Shown here: positions 17,785 to 25,564 of the stretch, piece by piece
Layout of the letters: each line of letters begins with the position of its first letter
Numbering within the stretch: the stretch's first letter is position 1
Assembly (NCBI RefSeq): GCF_900114035.1
Contig: NZ_FORP01000001.1
Location: 682,001 to 746,000, forward strand
Origin: Amycolatopsis sacchari
Lineage (GTDB): Bacteria > Actinomycetota > Actinomycetes > Mycobacteriales > Pseudonocardiaceae
Direction of reading: 5' to 3'
DNA: 64,000 nucleotides
Notes under the pieces: model-generated
Told to the model about the DNA's origin: nothing
Databases searched by the model: none
Seen by the model: the letters and a program-made list of their open reading frames with translations, nothing else
Position numbers and translations under genes: made by a program

Positions 17785-19177
17785 CGTCCGGGAGCCGTAC
17801 GCGCGCTCCCCCGATCTCGCTCAGCCGCCGAAACCCTTGCAGCAGCGCAAAAAGCCCTTCGTTGCTCCAGCGCTCGTCCGTGACCAGCTCGGCGTTCAGC
17901 TCGTAGTCCAGGCTTGAGTACACGGTCAGGCCGGAGGCTTCCCAGTTCGCCTCGATGTGCCCGCCGTACCGGGACCAGAACTCCTCGTCGTCGATCACGA
18001 TGAGCCCCGCGAACTCGTAGTTCCCGCTGACCAGGTTCAACCCGAAGCCCGTGCACTCGATCCGCAGCCTGTCCGGCTCGTCGAGCAACCAGCGCATCGG
18101 CTTGGACAGCCGGCTGGGATGCATTGGCGCGGCCACCCGCTGGGCGCCGGTGCTGTCCACCTCGACGCGCCCGAATAGCTCCTCCTCCATCTCGCGGAGC
18201 AGGGTCGCGCGGATCGAGACGTCTCCGCTCGGGTCTCGCAGCGGCTGGTGGAACGCCTTGGGGATCACCGACAGTCGTCGTGCCATGTTGAGCACCTGGT
18301 CGGACCGCTGCTGGACGAGCAGCGCGTAGTCGGGACCCTGTTCACCGCTCGCCGGCCGCGCGATGGCGCACAGCGCGAGCGCTCCCCCGGCACAGAGCCG
18401 ATTGGGCAGGTCGAAGACCGCTTCGACGTCGGGTAAGAGGCTCTCCCGCAGTGGAAGGTTGCCGCGCTCCCCCGCCGCGAGAGCGTCGAGCAGTTCGCCT
18501 TCCAGCAGGTCCGCGGTCAGCGCGTAGTCGACGAACGACGCCAAAGCGAGCGTCCCCGTGATCGTGCTCGGCTGAGGATCGACGTCGAGCAGCCGGTACA
18601 GCGGGGCGTCCGTCATCCGAACGCCCGGCTCCCGCGCATCTTCGAACCGCTCGCTGTCACTCGCCGACCCGGAAGCCAGCCGCAATCCCTCACCGCCGGG
18701 AACTAACGAGCACCCAAGGTCCGACCACCCGGACTCCCCCACGATGCTGGTCACCGGCTCCGACCCGGCACACCGGAACCGGTAGGTATCCACCCCGTAG
18801 TAGCGCCGAAGCGCCTCCGCGATGACCGACCGCCCGACGCGAGCCCTCCTCACCCGCTGGTCTCTGACTTCATGAGCCGCGGGCCGATCAGGCGGTGGCG
18901 CCAGCAGCTCGTCGATACCGACGCCGAAGATCCGCTCCAGCAGCCGCGCCGTCGCCGGACGCGGCTGCCCCACCGGCGCTCCGTTCTCCCCGTGCCCGGC
19001 CACCAGCCGCCGGAGGTGTCGGTGGCTCAAGGTCCCCGGCTCGCCATGCTCGCGCGCGAACACCTCCGCGAACTCGACGAACTCCTCCAGCGTCAACCGG
19101 CGCTCCCGGATCTTCTGCTCCAGCAGCGTCCTGTACCGCGTGCCCGATCGGAGCTGACCCGAGGCTGATCTACGCAT
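17756..19177 (-). CDS. HTH protein with conserved C-terminal partial-Nudix domain (paralogue B)
   Basis: 473 aa. It shares with paralogue A the same central/C-terminal region (PLYRLL, LRESLLPDVEAVFDLPNRLC, REMEEELFG near residue 326, FGLNLVSGNYEF, DDEEFWSRYGG, WSNEGLFALL), but its N-terminal 120 residues are a different, longer helical/HTH region. The start at 19177 lies inside a palindrome (19175-19189), which suggests autorepression. The same sensor domain with different DNA-binding heads suggests two regulators of one signal. Function unknown. Confidence 0.7.
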   Translation of the reverse strand: MRRSASGQLRSGTRYRTLLEQKIRERRLTLEEFVEFAEVFAREHGEPGTLSHRHLRRLVAGHGENGAPVGQPRPATARLLERIFGVGIDELLAPPPDRPAAHEVRDQRVRRARVGRSVIAEALRRYYGVDTYRFRCAGSEPVTSIVGESGWSDLGCSLVPGGEGLRLASGSASDSERFEDAREPGVRMTDAPLYRLLDVDPQPSTITGTLALASFVDYALTADLLEGELLDALAAGERGNLPLRESLLPDVEAVFDLPNRLCAGGALALCAIARPASGEQGPDYALLVQQRSDQVLNMARRLSVIPKAFHQPLRDPSGDVSIRATLLREMEEELFGRVEVDSTGAQRVAAPMHPSRLSKPMRWLLDEPDRLRIECTGFGLNLVSGNYEFAGLIVIDDEEFWSRYGGHIEANWEASGLTVYSSLDYELNAELVTDERWSNEGLFALLQGFRRLSEIGGARVRLPDVTPLTATEP

Positions 19178-19189
19178 GATTTCATCATG
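19175..19189. promoter_or_regulatory. Palindrome over the start codon of paralogue B
   Basis: CATGAT-TTC-ATCATG is a perfect inverted repeat with 6-bp arms and covers the ATG of the 17756-19177 gene. Binding here would block initiation, an arrangement typical of autorepression. Confidence 0.5.
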
Positions 19190-19520
19190 CCATCCGCCGC
19201 GGCTCCCGCTGGGCACTGCGGCCAGGTGTCCCGTCCCGGTGCGTCATCGTCCCGCCAAAAACCGGGTTTCCGAAGGCCCATCGGGACAGGTTGCCGGAAC
19301 CCGTCCCAGTGCATCTGAGCAGCATCTCCGCAGCTCAACGCGCTATTCAACCCGTCCCGAACGCCGTCCCGTCGTGATCGCCCAGGGGACGGGCTCGACC
19401 AACCGCGGACCAGCGCGTCCAACCACGACAGACCGCTATGGCCGCGCTATGGCACGGCTGTGTCCTGTCGCCCGCGGTCGGTCGCCGAGAGGCTGGCAGT
19501 GACGAGGAGGCCAAAACACC
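19178..19520. other. Gene-free stretch with CCCGTCCC repeats
   Basis: No convincing gene. CCCGTCCC occurs at 19230-19237, 19300-19307 and 19351-19358, with a variant near 19365 and the inverse GGGACGGG near 19386. This cluster upstream of paralogue B could be an iteron-type operator or a remnant transfer/replication locus of the element. Confidence 0.45.
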
Positions 19521-19793
19521 ATGACCGTCCGACTGCGAAACCACTGTCCTTCGACCGATAGCGCACCCGCCTGCGGCAAGCGCATGTCTCTACCTGAGAT
19601 GGTCCCCAGTCTCCTGGGCCGCCTCCATCGCTTCACCTCTGACATCAGGCGGCCCGGGAACCTGCGCCAATCCACCACGACCGGCCCGCTGCTACTCAGC
19701 AAGCAGCTTCGATGCTCCACCGATGCCGTCCGAGACGCGCCTGGCTTCACTGGACCTGCCATCCCGAACCGTCAGCAGGACGGGACGGAGTGA
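19521..19793 (+). CDS. Hypothetical protein
   Basis: 90 aa with no recognisable domain. Support comes only from GAGGAGG 9 bp before the ATG and from tight spacing to the next small gene. Composition is unremarkable; it may be spurious. Confidence 0.35.
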   Translation: MTVRLRNHCPSTDSAPACGKRMSLPEMVPSLLGRLHRFTSDIRRPGNLRQSTTTGPLLLSKQLRCSTDAVRDAPGFTGPAIPNRQQDGTE

Positions 19794-19802
19794 TGAGCAG
19801 TC

Positions 19803-20060
19803 ATGAACCGGGTAGAACTGGCCGCCTGCGCCTACTTCGGACCGTGGATTCTGGGATTCCTGGTCGTCCTGACTCGCCGGAAGCTGAGGCAACGCCGCGG
19901 ACGCCGGAACCGCATACCCGTCGCGCATCTGATCGCCCGGATCGAGCACGAGCGAAAGGTTCAGGCGACCGATCGATGGCGCCAGAGCACGACGAACCTG
20001 CCACCCAACTGGTGCTGGCCGAGCCGCGATCAAGACGTCCACCCAGCGAGCACGGAATGA
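19803..20060 (+). CDS. Small single-pass membrane protein
   Basis: 85 aa with one hydrophobic segment (YFGPWILGFLVVL, about 11-23) followed by a strongly basic stretch (RRKLRQRRGRRNR). Its stop overlaps the ATG of the GntR gene (ATGA), which supports both starts. Probably inner-membrane with a cytoplasmic tail; function unknown. Confidence 0.5.
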   Translation: MNRVELAACAYFGPWILGFLVVLTRRKLRQRRGRRNRIPVAHLIARIEHERKVQATDRWRQSTTNLPPNWCWPSRDQDVHPASTE

Positions 20061-20320
20061 CCGACTTCGAGCCCAATCCAGCCATCGGCTATCTGTATGA
20101 ACAGATGGCTCAACACCTCGCAGCTCGCATCGAGTCCGGCGAACTGGCACCGAACACGCCCCTACCGGCGGAACGCCGACTGGCTCTGGAGTACGGCGTC
20201 GCGCTCGGCACAGCCCGCCACGCCACCCGACTCCTGCGCTACCGCGGGCTCGTTGTCACGGTGCGCAGCAAAGGCACCTATGTGGTCGATTGCCGCCGTC
20301 GTTCCGATGAGCGGCCCTGA
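20057..20320 (+). CDS. Short GntR-type winged-helix regulator
   Basis: 87 aa, essentially only the GntR DNA-binding domain: IGYLYEQMAQHLAARIESGE (near 10-30), LPAERRLALEYGVALGTARHA and the wing VTVRSKGTYVV. No effector domain. Small GntR proteins such as KorSA of pSAM2 control transfer genes in actinomycete integrative elements, so an element regulator is likely. Translationally coupled to the membrane protein before it. Confidence 0.8.
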   Translation: MTDFEPNPAIGYLYEQMAQHLAARIESGELAPNTPLPAERRLALEYGVALGTARHATRLLRYRGLVVTVRSKGTYVVDCRRRSDERP

Positions 20321-20544
20321 ACCTCCCGGCCGATTGCACTGGACTTCATCTACGGGTGGGTGAATTCTCCCCGTTACCTTTTGCGTGGCTCTTGAGCAGG
20401 GAGGTGCGGTCGCCAGGTTCAGCATGACTGATGCTCCAATTGGGGCCATGCCCCGGGGAGTGTCGCCGGGCCTGGTGGCATCGAGGGACCGATGAATAGG
20501 GACACGGCCGCCAATTGATAGGCCTCGTTGTAACGTGGGTGCCG

Positions 20545-20704
20545 GCCATCGAGCTCCCGGATACGGTATTCCAGTTCCTTCAGCAGGGCGCGGTTCGAGA
20601 CCTACAACTCCTCCTCGCCGGATCGGTGAGTTTCACGGTACTTCTTCACCCAATTCCGGAGAGTCTGCTCCAGCACCGCCAGATCACGTGCCACCTCACT
20701 GATG
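20545..20704 (-). pseudogene. IS3-type OrfA transposase remnant
   Basis: Reads SEVARDLAVLEQTLRNWVKK, the OrfA helix-turn-helix, then an in-frame TAG, then RALLKELEYRIRELDG from the leucine-zipper region. Both ends are missing. It is joined directly to a recombinase fragment on its 5' side. Confidence 0.65.
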
Positions 20705-20975
20705 CCGCCCCTCGTTGATCACCTCCGCACCTATCGCCGCCCGCACCCGCGGCTGAACATGCTGCCGCTCGGACTCGCTCATCTCGCCGAGCACGCTCAT
20801 CAGCATCTTGTGCGACGGGTTCCGCGCCTCGAACTTCCCGCCCAGCTCCGGCACCCAAACCAGCACCGCGTCCCTTCGCCCACGAGCACCACCGACTGCC
20901 GCCGCCGCGGGATCCTTCAGTGCCTTCAACCACGGGCTCACCCCCTCCCGACTTCGTGCGGAGTCGGCGCGATGC
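20700..20975 (-). pseudogene. Serine recombinase fragment (catalytic-domain end)
   Basis: The stretch VLVWVPELGGKFEARNPSHK followed by MLMSVLGEMSESERQ matches the end of the resolvase domain of actinomycete large serine recombinases (the family reads ...MSLFGGMSKGER...). N- and C-terminal parts are absent. It may be the lost 5' part of the same recombinase type whose 3' ends survive near 25 kb and 30 kb. Confidence 0.6.
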
Positions 20976-21498
20976 GATCATGGTCGTGGCCGTAGTTACT
21001 GGACTGCCGGGCAGACTGGCGCAGAATAGTCAAGAGTACATTCAATACGTCGCGCTCAGGTGATTGGGTTGAGGCATCTTCCATTTCAGGTTTACCTTGC
21101 ACTTGATCTAATAACTAGATCACGCGCACGAAGCTCACAATCGACTGCGGCGCCAGCGGCCGGGTGGTATCCCGCGGTCTTCGGTCGCACCGGCTTCGGT
21201 AGACACTGCTCAATCAACTCGCAACCCGGTGACTCAAGCTCGCATCACACCACCAGGCCAACCCCGGTAAGAATTCCAACTCGAGCACGGCGACGTCACC
21301 ACGCAGCACCAAGTCCCTTGTACGAGCTGAGTCGAAGGTGAGGCAGCCGCGAACGCGCCGAAACTCACCGCACTTCCCGGCCCCGTACTGCCGCGCGGAC
21401 CCGCATCCCGGCGCGCCCATCTGCAGGCGTCACCATCGCCCGTTGCCGCGGAGAAACACAGGATATCTGCAACGCCAAGAGGGTATATGGCGGAAAAC
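20976..21498. other. Gene-free, AT-richer stretch
   Basis: No convincing coding signal. Base composition shifts visibly to higher AT from about 21000 and stays so to about 23100, marking a DNA segment of different origin. Confidence 0.5.
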
Positions 21499-22962
21499 TC
21501 AGTGCTTCGGCAAGGCCGCATCAATCGAATCTACAAAAGATGCACGCTCAGTTGGGTCCAGATTCAACGCCCAAACCGCCACGAAATCTTCCCACACGCG
21601 CGTCTGTCGCATTCGGGAGCCAAGCAGTTCCGCAATGCGCCGCGTCCATGCGTGATGGTTCTCAATCCTCAGGGCATCGTCGATAGCGTCGAGCAGATCC
21701 CCCGTTCGCACCCCGAGCCGCCCAGCCACAATTTCAACTTGATCTTCCGGCATGTTCGGGTAAACGACGCGTTCAGGCGCCGCGTCTCCCGGAAGACGGA
21801 TGCAACCGTCACTTTCTCCTTGATCACCGTCAAGGACGCCCATTGAGGCACTTGTAAGCTTATCCTTTCCCGCGAGATCTCCGAGAGTCCGTATAACCGA
21901 TGCAGGTCCAGCCTCGACAATTGCAACGCGACGCCGGAGTTCGGGGCGCTCCTGGGCAATTAATGCATCAACCATCTGAACCGCACGATCGTCTTCACAA
22001 TATAAGGTCAAGTCGGGATGATCTTCATCGTCCATAAGAGAAAGCGATAGGTTGGAAGTTACACCATAGAGAAGGTTCCGAGTACCATTTCGCTCTAGCT
22101 GGATATGAACCCTCGCCTCCGCAGGCAATTGTTCGAGGATGTATGGAGAATGAGTTGAGAGAATGAATTGCATCCTACTATCCCGGGCTATGGCAAATAA
22201 CTCACGGAGCAGACGTTTCTGCGCTCGGGGATGCAAGGACGCCTCAACCTCATCGATAATCACAAGGGAGTGCTTTGGTGCTTCCCTTAGTAGAGCAACA
22301 AGATCTGCAGTAGCGTCTTCGCCTGCACCTTGATGAAAATTGGAATAGTCGCCATCGCCGGTTGACAGAATTCCAATCTGTTTTCCCTCCATGCTCGCCA
22401 TCACACTACGCGTATATGCCTTGTTCATGATGCGGGAGAGAAGAGCTGTGTCTTTCTCCGAGAAAGGATTCAGATCGCCAGAGAAGTTCCTCTGATTAGC
22501 CAACTTGCCGTAGCCAACAGTCGTATTGATAGGCTGCGTACGACTAATGTCTAGAAAAAATACAGGCCTAGTAAATCTTTCTGGCATCCCTCGCCAACGA
22601 CTCGTCGGCTTCCGTAAAGCAATAGTATCTGACGAATCTCCTCGGCGAATCTGGTATGTGAGAGTCACGCCTTTCACAACCTCCCACGGAGTATTGGGAA
22701 AAAAGTCGTCGGGATAGAACGCCTTACTTTCTGGCTTCTTTTTTCCGTCCCCATAGGCCGCGGCGGCAGCTTTTAGTACTGTACTCTTCCCTGCACCATT
22801 TTCACCAGCCAGCGCCACGACTGGAAACCGGAATTCGACCAGAGAATCCTTCCAGCCTCGCAGGCCGTCAATTCGCACCGATTCAAGAAATTGAGGCCAT
22901 CCTCGGTTCGATGTCCTCTCCGTCTGCCAGTCGTTGCTCAAAGGGGAAAGGGTTACTGGCAT
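21499..22962 (-). CDS. OLD-like AAA ATPase with C-terminal TOPRIM-like domain
   Basis: 487 aa. Walker A GENGAGKST (residues 53-61), Walker B SLVIIDEVEASLHP near 240 and the sensor STHSPY near 275 place it among ABC-type/OLD ATPases. The C-terminal third carries LYCEDDRA and GVLDGDQ, fitting the metal-binding acidic residues of a TOPRIM nuclease. OLD-family proteins act in phage exclusion, alone or with a helicase partner (Gabija); no UvrD-like partner is present. AT-rich compared with its neighbours, indicating transfer. ATG 22962 was chosen; TTG codons upstream (e.g. 22992) are possible. Confidence 0.78.
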   Translation of the reverse strand: MPVTLSPLSNDWQTERTSNRGWPQFLESVRIDGLRGWKDSLVEFRFPVVALAGENGAGKSTVLKAAAAAYGDGKKKPESKAFYPDDFFPNTPWEVVKGVTLTYQIRRGDSSDTIALRKPTSRWRGMPERFTRPVFFLDISRTQPINTTVGYGKLANQRNFSGDLNPFSEKDTALLSRIMNKAYTRSVMASMEGKQIGILSTGDGDYSNFHQGAGEDATADLVALLREAPKHSLVIIDEVEASLHPRAQKRLLRELFAIARDSRMQFILSTHSPYILEQLPAEARVHIQLERNGTRNLLYGVTSNLSLSLMDDEDHPDLTLYCEDDRAVQMVDALIAQERPELRRRVAIVEAGPASVIRTLGDLAGKDKLTSASMGVLDGDQGESDGCIRLPGDAAPERVVYPNMPEDQVEIVAGRLGVRTGDLLDAIDDALRIENHHAWTRRIAELLGSRMRQTRVWEDFVAVWALNLDPTERASFVDSIDAALPKH

Positions 22963-23131
22963 GGATGACTGACGCAAAATTTGCCCTCTCAAGTCAAGAT
23001 TTTACGGGAGATGGAGCCTTCAGTGCTGCCTTTACGATTTTCGTCAACCGAGGGAATTATTCCCCGGGTAGATACTGCATGTAATCATATACTGCTGATC
23101 ATAGCCACCCAAGTCGACTCGGCAAAAGGAG

Positions 23132-24268
23132 CTAGTTGCAGTGTTTGGCGGGTTTCCAACCGCCTAAGTGATCGGCCACGCGACTGGTGACTGAAGCAAC
23201 ATCGCGTTCAAACCGTTGCCAACTGTTTCCGGGATACACGGCTTCGACGATCCCGAACATCGGAAGTGAAGGATCGATCCCGACTGTCGGGTCCCGCAGT
23301 TCGTAGTGCATGCAGCGATTCCGCACCTGTCGCCCCTCCCGCGAGAGCACGCGTCGGGTCGGCGCATCGGCCAAGACATCACGAAGTCCTCTTGCCCCGG
23401 CGGTGTCCAGACTTGGGTATCGCTCAAGAATGCGCTGAAGTGCGGTCAACGAGTGATACAAAGTGATAGTGCATATCCGGAAAACGGCCTGCTCGTAGCC
23501 CGCCGCCGTGTTCGGCAAGAGGGTAAGGGCCGTATTCAGGTCGCCCTCAATTAAGATTAGCATCGTCTTGAGGCTGTCCGGGAAGTCGAACTCGAACCGC
23601 TGTGGAAAGTATCGGGATGAAAGCCGGTTGCGGTAGGTAATTTCACATCTGCGCTCGAGATTAATGGTGGCCGACGGGGTGCTGCCATCCAGCGCGGCCG
23701 CCCCCAGTACCGCCAAAGTGCCTCCCCATTCTTCAGTGACGGCGCGCAAGTCTTCACCGGAGACAGTGTCCGTGTTTGCGATGTCGAGTCCGAGGCGGTA
23801 GGCGGATGGCAGGGTCGCTCCAGCGAGTCTACCTTGGCAAAGGTAGAGCCCGATATCGGTCTCAACCCAGCGTGCCCACCGAAACGTGTTTCCAGTAAGT
23901 CGATTGTGATGCGCTTCGAGGATCCGCTCAAGGTCGAGGAGAACGTCGTCGTAGCTTTTCTTGGTGTCGTCGAGCAGTTTGGTGGTGTGTCGTGCCCTAG
24001 CGGTAATCGCGGTGTACTGCTCGCTGAGCAAGGCAGCAAGTTCGGGTATTCCCACGTGCCGGTTCGAGGACCCGAGTGCGATCGCGCCCTCATGTGCGAT
24101 GCGCACGAAATGGTGCCCCAGCAGTAGGGGAATGGCGCCCTCGATGTCACCGGCTTGCCGGGCCGAGAGGACGACATCCATAGCCCACCGTGCGTCCTCG
24201 GCAAGCATCTGACGAGCTGCCCAACCGCGGAGCTCGCTTGCATAGGGGTCGTGACCAGCCACGATCAT
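23132..24268 (-). CDS. Unknown protein with HEPN-like RNxxxH motif
   Basis: 378 aa, mostly helical, no named family recognised. Near the C-terminus (residues 316-321) is RNRCMH within QVRNRCMHYEL, matching the R-N-x3-H active-site pattern of HEPN ribonucleases, with helices around it. No transmembrane segment. It lies just upstream of the OLD-like gene on the same strand, separated by about 170 bp. HEPN proteins are frequent effectors or toxins in defence loci, so a link is plausible but unproven. Start at ATG 24268; upstream in-frame starts exist. Confidence 0.5.
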   Translation of the reverse strand: MIVAGHDPYASELRGWAARQMLAEDARWAMDVVLSARQAGDIEGAIPLLLGHHFVRIAHEGAIALGSSNRHVGIPELAALLSEQYTAITARARHTTKLLDDTKKSYDDVLLDLERILEAHHNRLTGNTFRWARWVETDIGLYLCQGRLAGATLPSAYRLGLDIANTDTVSGEDLRAVTEEWGGTLAVLGAAALDGSTPSATINLERRCEITYRNRLSSRYFPQRFEFDFPDSLKTMLILIEGDLNTALTLLPNTAAGYEQAVFRICTITLYHSLTALQRILERYPSLDTAGARGLRDVLADAPTRRVLSREGRQVRNRCMHYELRDPTVGIDPSLPMFGIVEAVYPGNSWQRFERDVASVTSRVADHLGGWKPAKHCN

Positions 24269-24534
24269 GACAATACCGAAGCAGCACGGAGGTGCACGAA
24301 CCCCAGGTCGGTCCAAGTTTCGACCGCGCGGGCGCGTCATGAGCCTGCCCCTGTCCGAGCCACCGCGTGTTGCTCCGGCTTGAGGACGAGGTGCTATTCG
24401 GCTCCGCACGACGCTAGCTGTTGCGGGTCATGACGTTGGTGTCGGCTGAGGGAGCCTGAGGTGAGGGGACGGGCCTTTCGGCGGCAGGATGAGAAGTACC
24501 ACCAACTCGTCCACCACGGCTGAAAGACCCGTCC

Positions 24535-24817
24535 ATGCTCCACCGTAACGCCCCGCTGTCGGTCGAAGGCCGTCGGCGGCTGGTCCAGCGCTGTCAGAAC
24601 CCCACGCCACAACGGCAAGGTCGAGCGATACAACCGGATCCTGACCGAGGAATTCCTATATGCCCGAATCTGGACCAGCGAACAACACCGTTCCAACGCA
24701 CTCGCCGTCTGGAACCTGCACTACAACTACCATCGACCACACACCGCCGCCGGAAACCAGCCACCAGCGTCCCGGCTCCACACCGGCGTCACCAACCTCA
24801 TGGCCTCATACAGCTAG
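24535..24817 (+). pseudogene. IS481-type transposase with internal deletion
   Basis: The first 20 or so residues (MLHRNAPLSVEGRRRLVQRC) match an IS481-family N-terminus. They are fused near 24598, in another frame, to the C-terminus: PRHNGKVERYNRILTEEF, then HYNYHRPHTAAG, ending at TAG 24815-24817. Most of the catalytic core is gone, so it is inactive. Confidence 0.75.
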
Positions 24818-24821
24818 TACC

Positions 24822-25563
24822 TCATCGGGACAGCCCAAGCCGTGTGGATAGTGCACAACTCCCCCCTCGGACACACGCACTATCTACACCCGGGCTGGTC
24901 GTCGCATAGACGGCCAGCCCGTTTGGTTCGTAGCGTAGCTCCAGGTTTAGCGCTCGGTACAGGCGGCTCAGGCCTGCCGTGGTTGCGTGGGCCAGGGTGC
25001 CGCAGACGTCGCCGGGTGCATCGATCCTCGCGTATTTCGGCGCGGCTTACCGTCGAGTCGGCTGGCACGCTCTCGATCGGGGCCTTCGCGGCGGCTCGTT
25101 CGGCCTGTGCCTGGTTGATCGGGTCGACGAGTGCTTCGGGCTCGACGCCGGCCGCGATCGCGGCCTGGTACCGCCGAAGCCTCGCCTCTGCGTCGGCCGG
25201 CCGGTTTCGCGCAGCTTCCAGCGAACCACCGCCCGCCTGGCTCCCTTCCGAGCCGAGTAGCGCGGCCGCTGTTTGGTCGGGGTTGTCCGGATGGAACAGC
25301 TCGCGAAGCCGTCCGTTGAGCGCCTCGACGACCACGCCTTCGCGCAGGTTCACCGTCTTCGGGTGATCCGCTAGCTTCAACGCGCCGGGCGCCATGGTCC
25401 GCGAGGTGCAGCGGTAGTAGGCACGCTTCCTGATCGTCGCGCCTCGCATCTTCCGGCCGCATGCTCCACATCGGACGAGGCCCCGAAGCAGATTCGACCG
25501 TGCGGTCTTCCGGGCGCCGCGCTCAGCCTGGCCGCGACGTTGATGTGAGACTCGCCATGTGAA
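24822..25563 (-). pseudogene. Large serine recombinase, 3' remnant (frameshifted)
   Basis: The visible part starts in the zinc ribbon (LVRCGACGRKMRG...AYYRC), continues through the helical region (AEARLRRYQAAIAAG), then shifts frame near 25035 and ends as LSRLYRALNLELRYEPNGLA followed by ATTSPGVD. The last codons run through the attachment site at about 24860. The 5' two thirds are missing, cut where the protease-methylase gene ends at 25565. It is the integrase of layer B, now inactive. Confidence 0.8.
24841..24876. repeat. Attachment-site copy 2
   Basis: Contains ACAACTCCCCCCTCGGACAC, matching the tRNA-Leu 3' end except at one or two positions. Upstream it also shares GCCGTGTGG-W-TAGTG with copy 3, so copies 2 and 3 look like junctions of related elements. 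Boundary between layers A and B. Confidence 0.75.
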
Positions 25564-25564
25564 C

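Noticed and set aside
21499-22962. Gabija GajA
   Set aside because: No adjacent UvrD-like GajB helicase; only OLD/TOPRIM-type motifs are visible.
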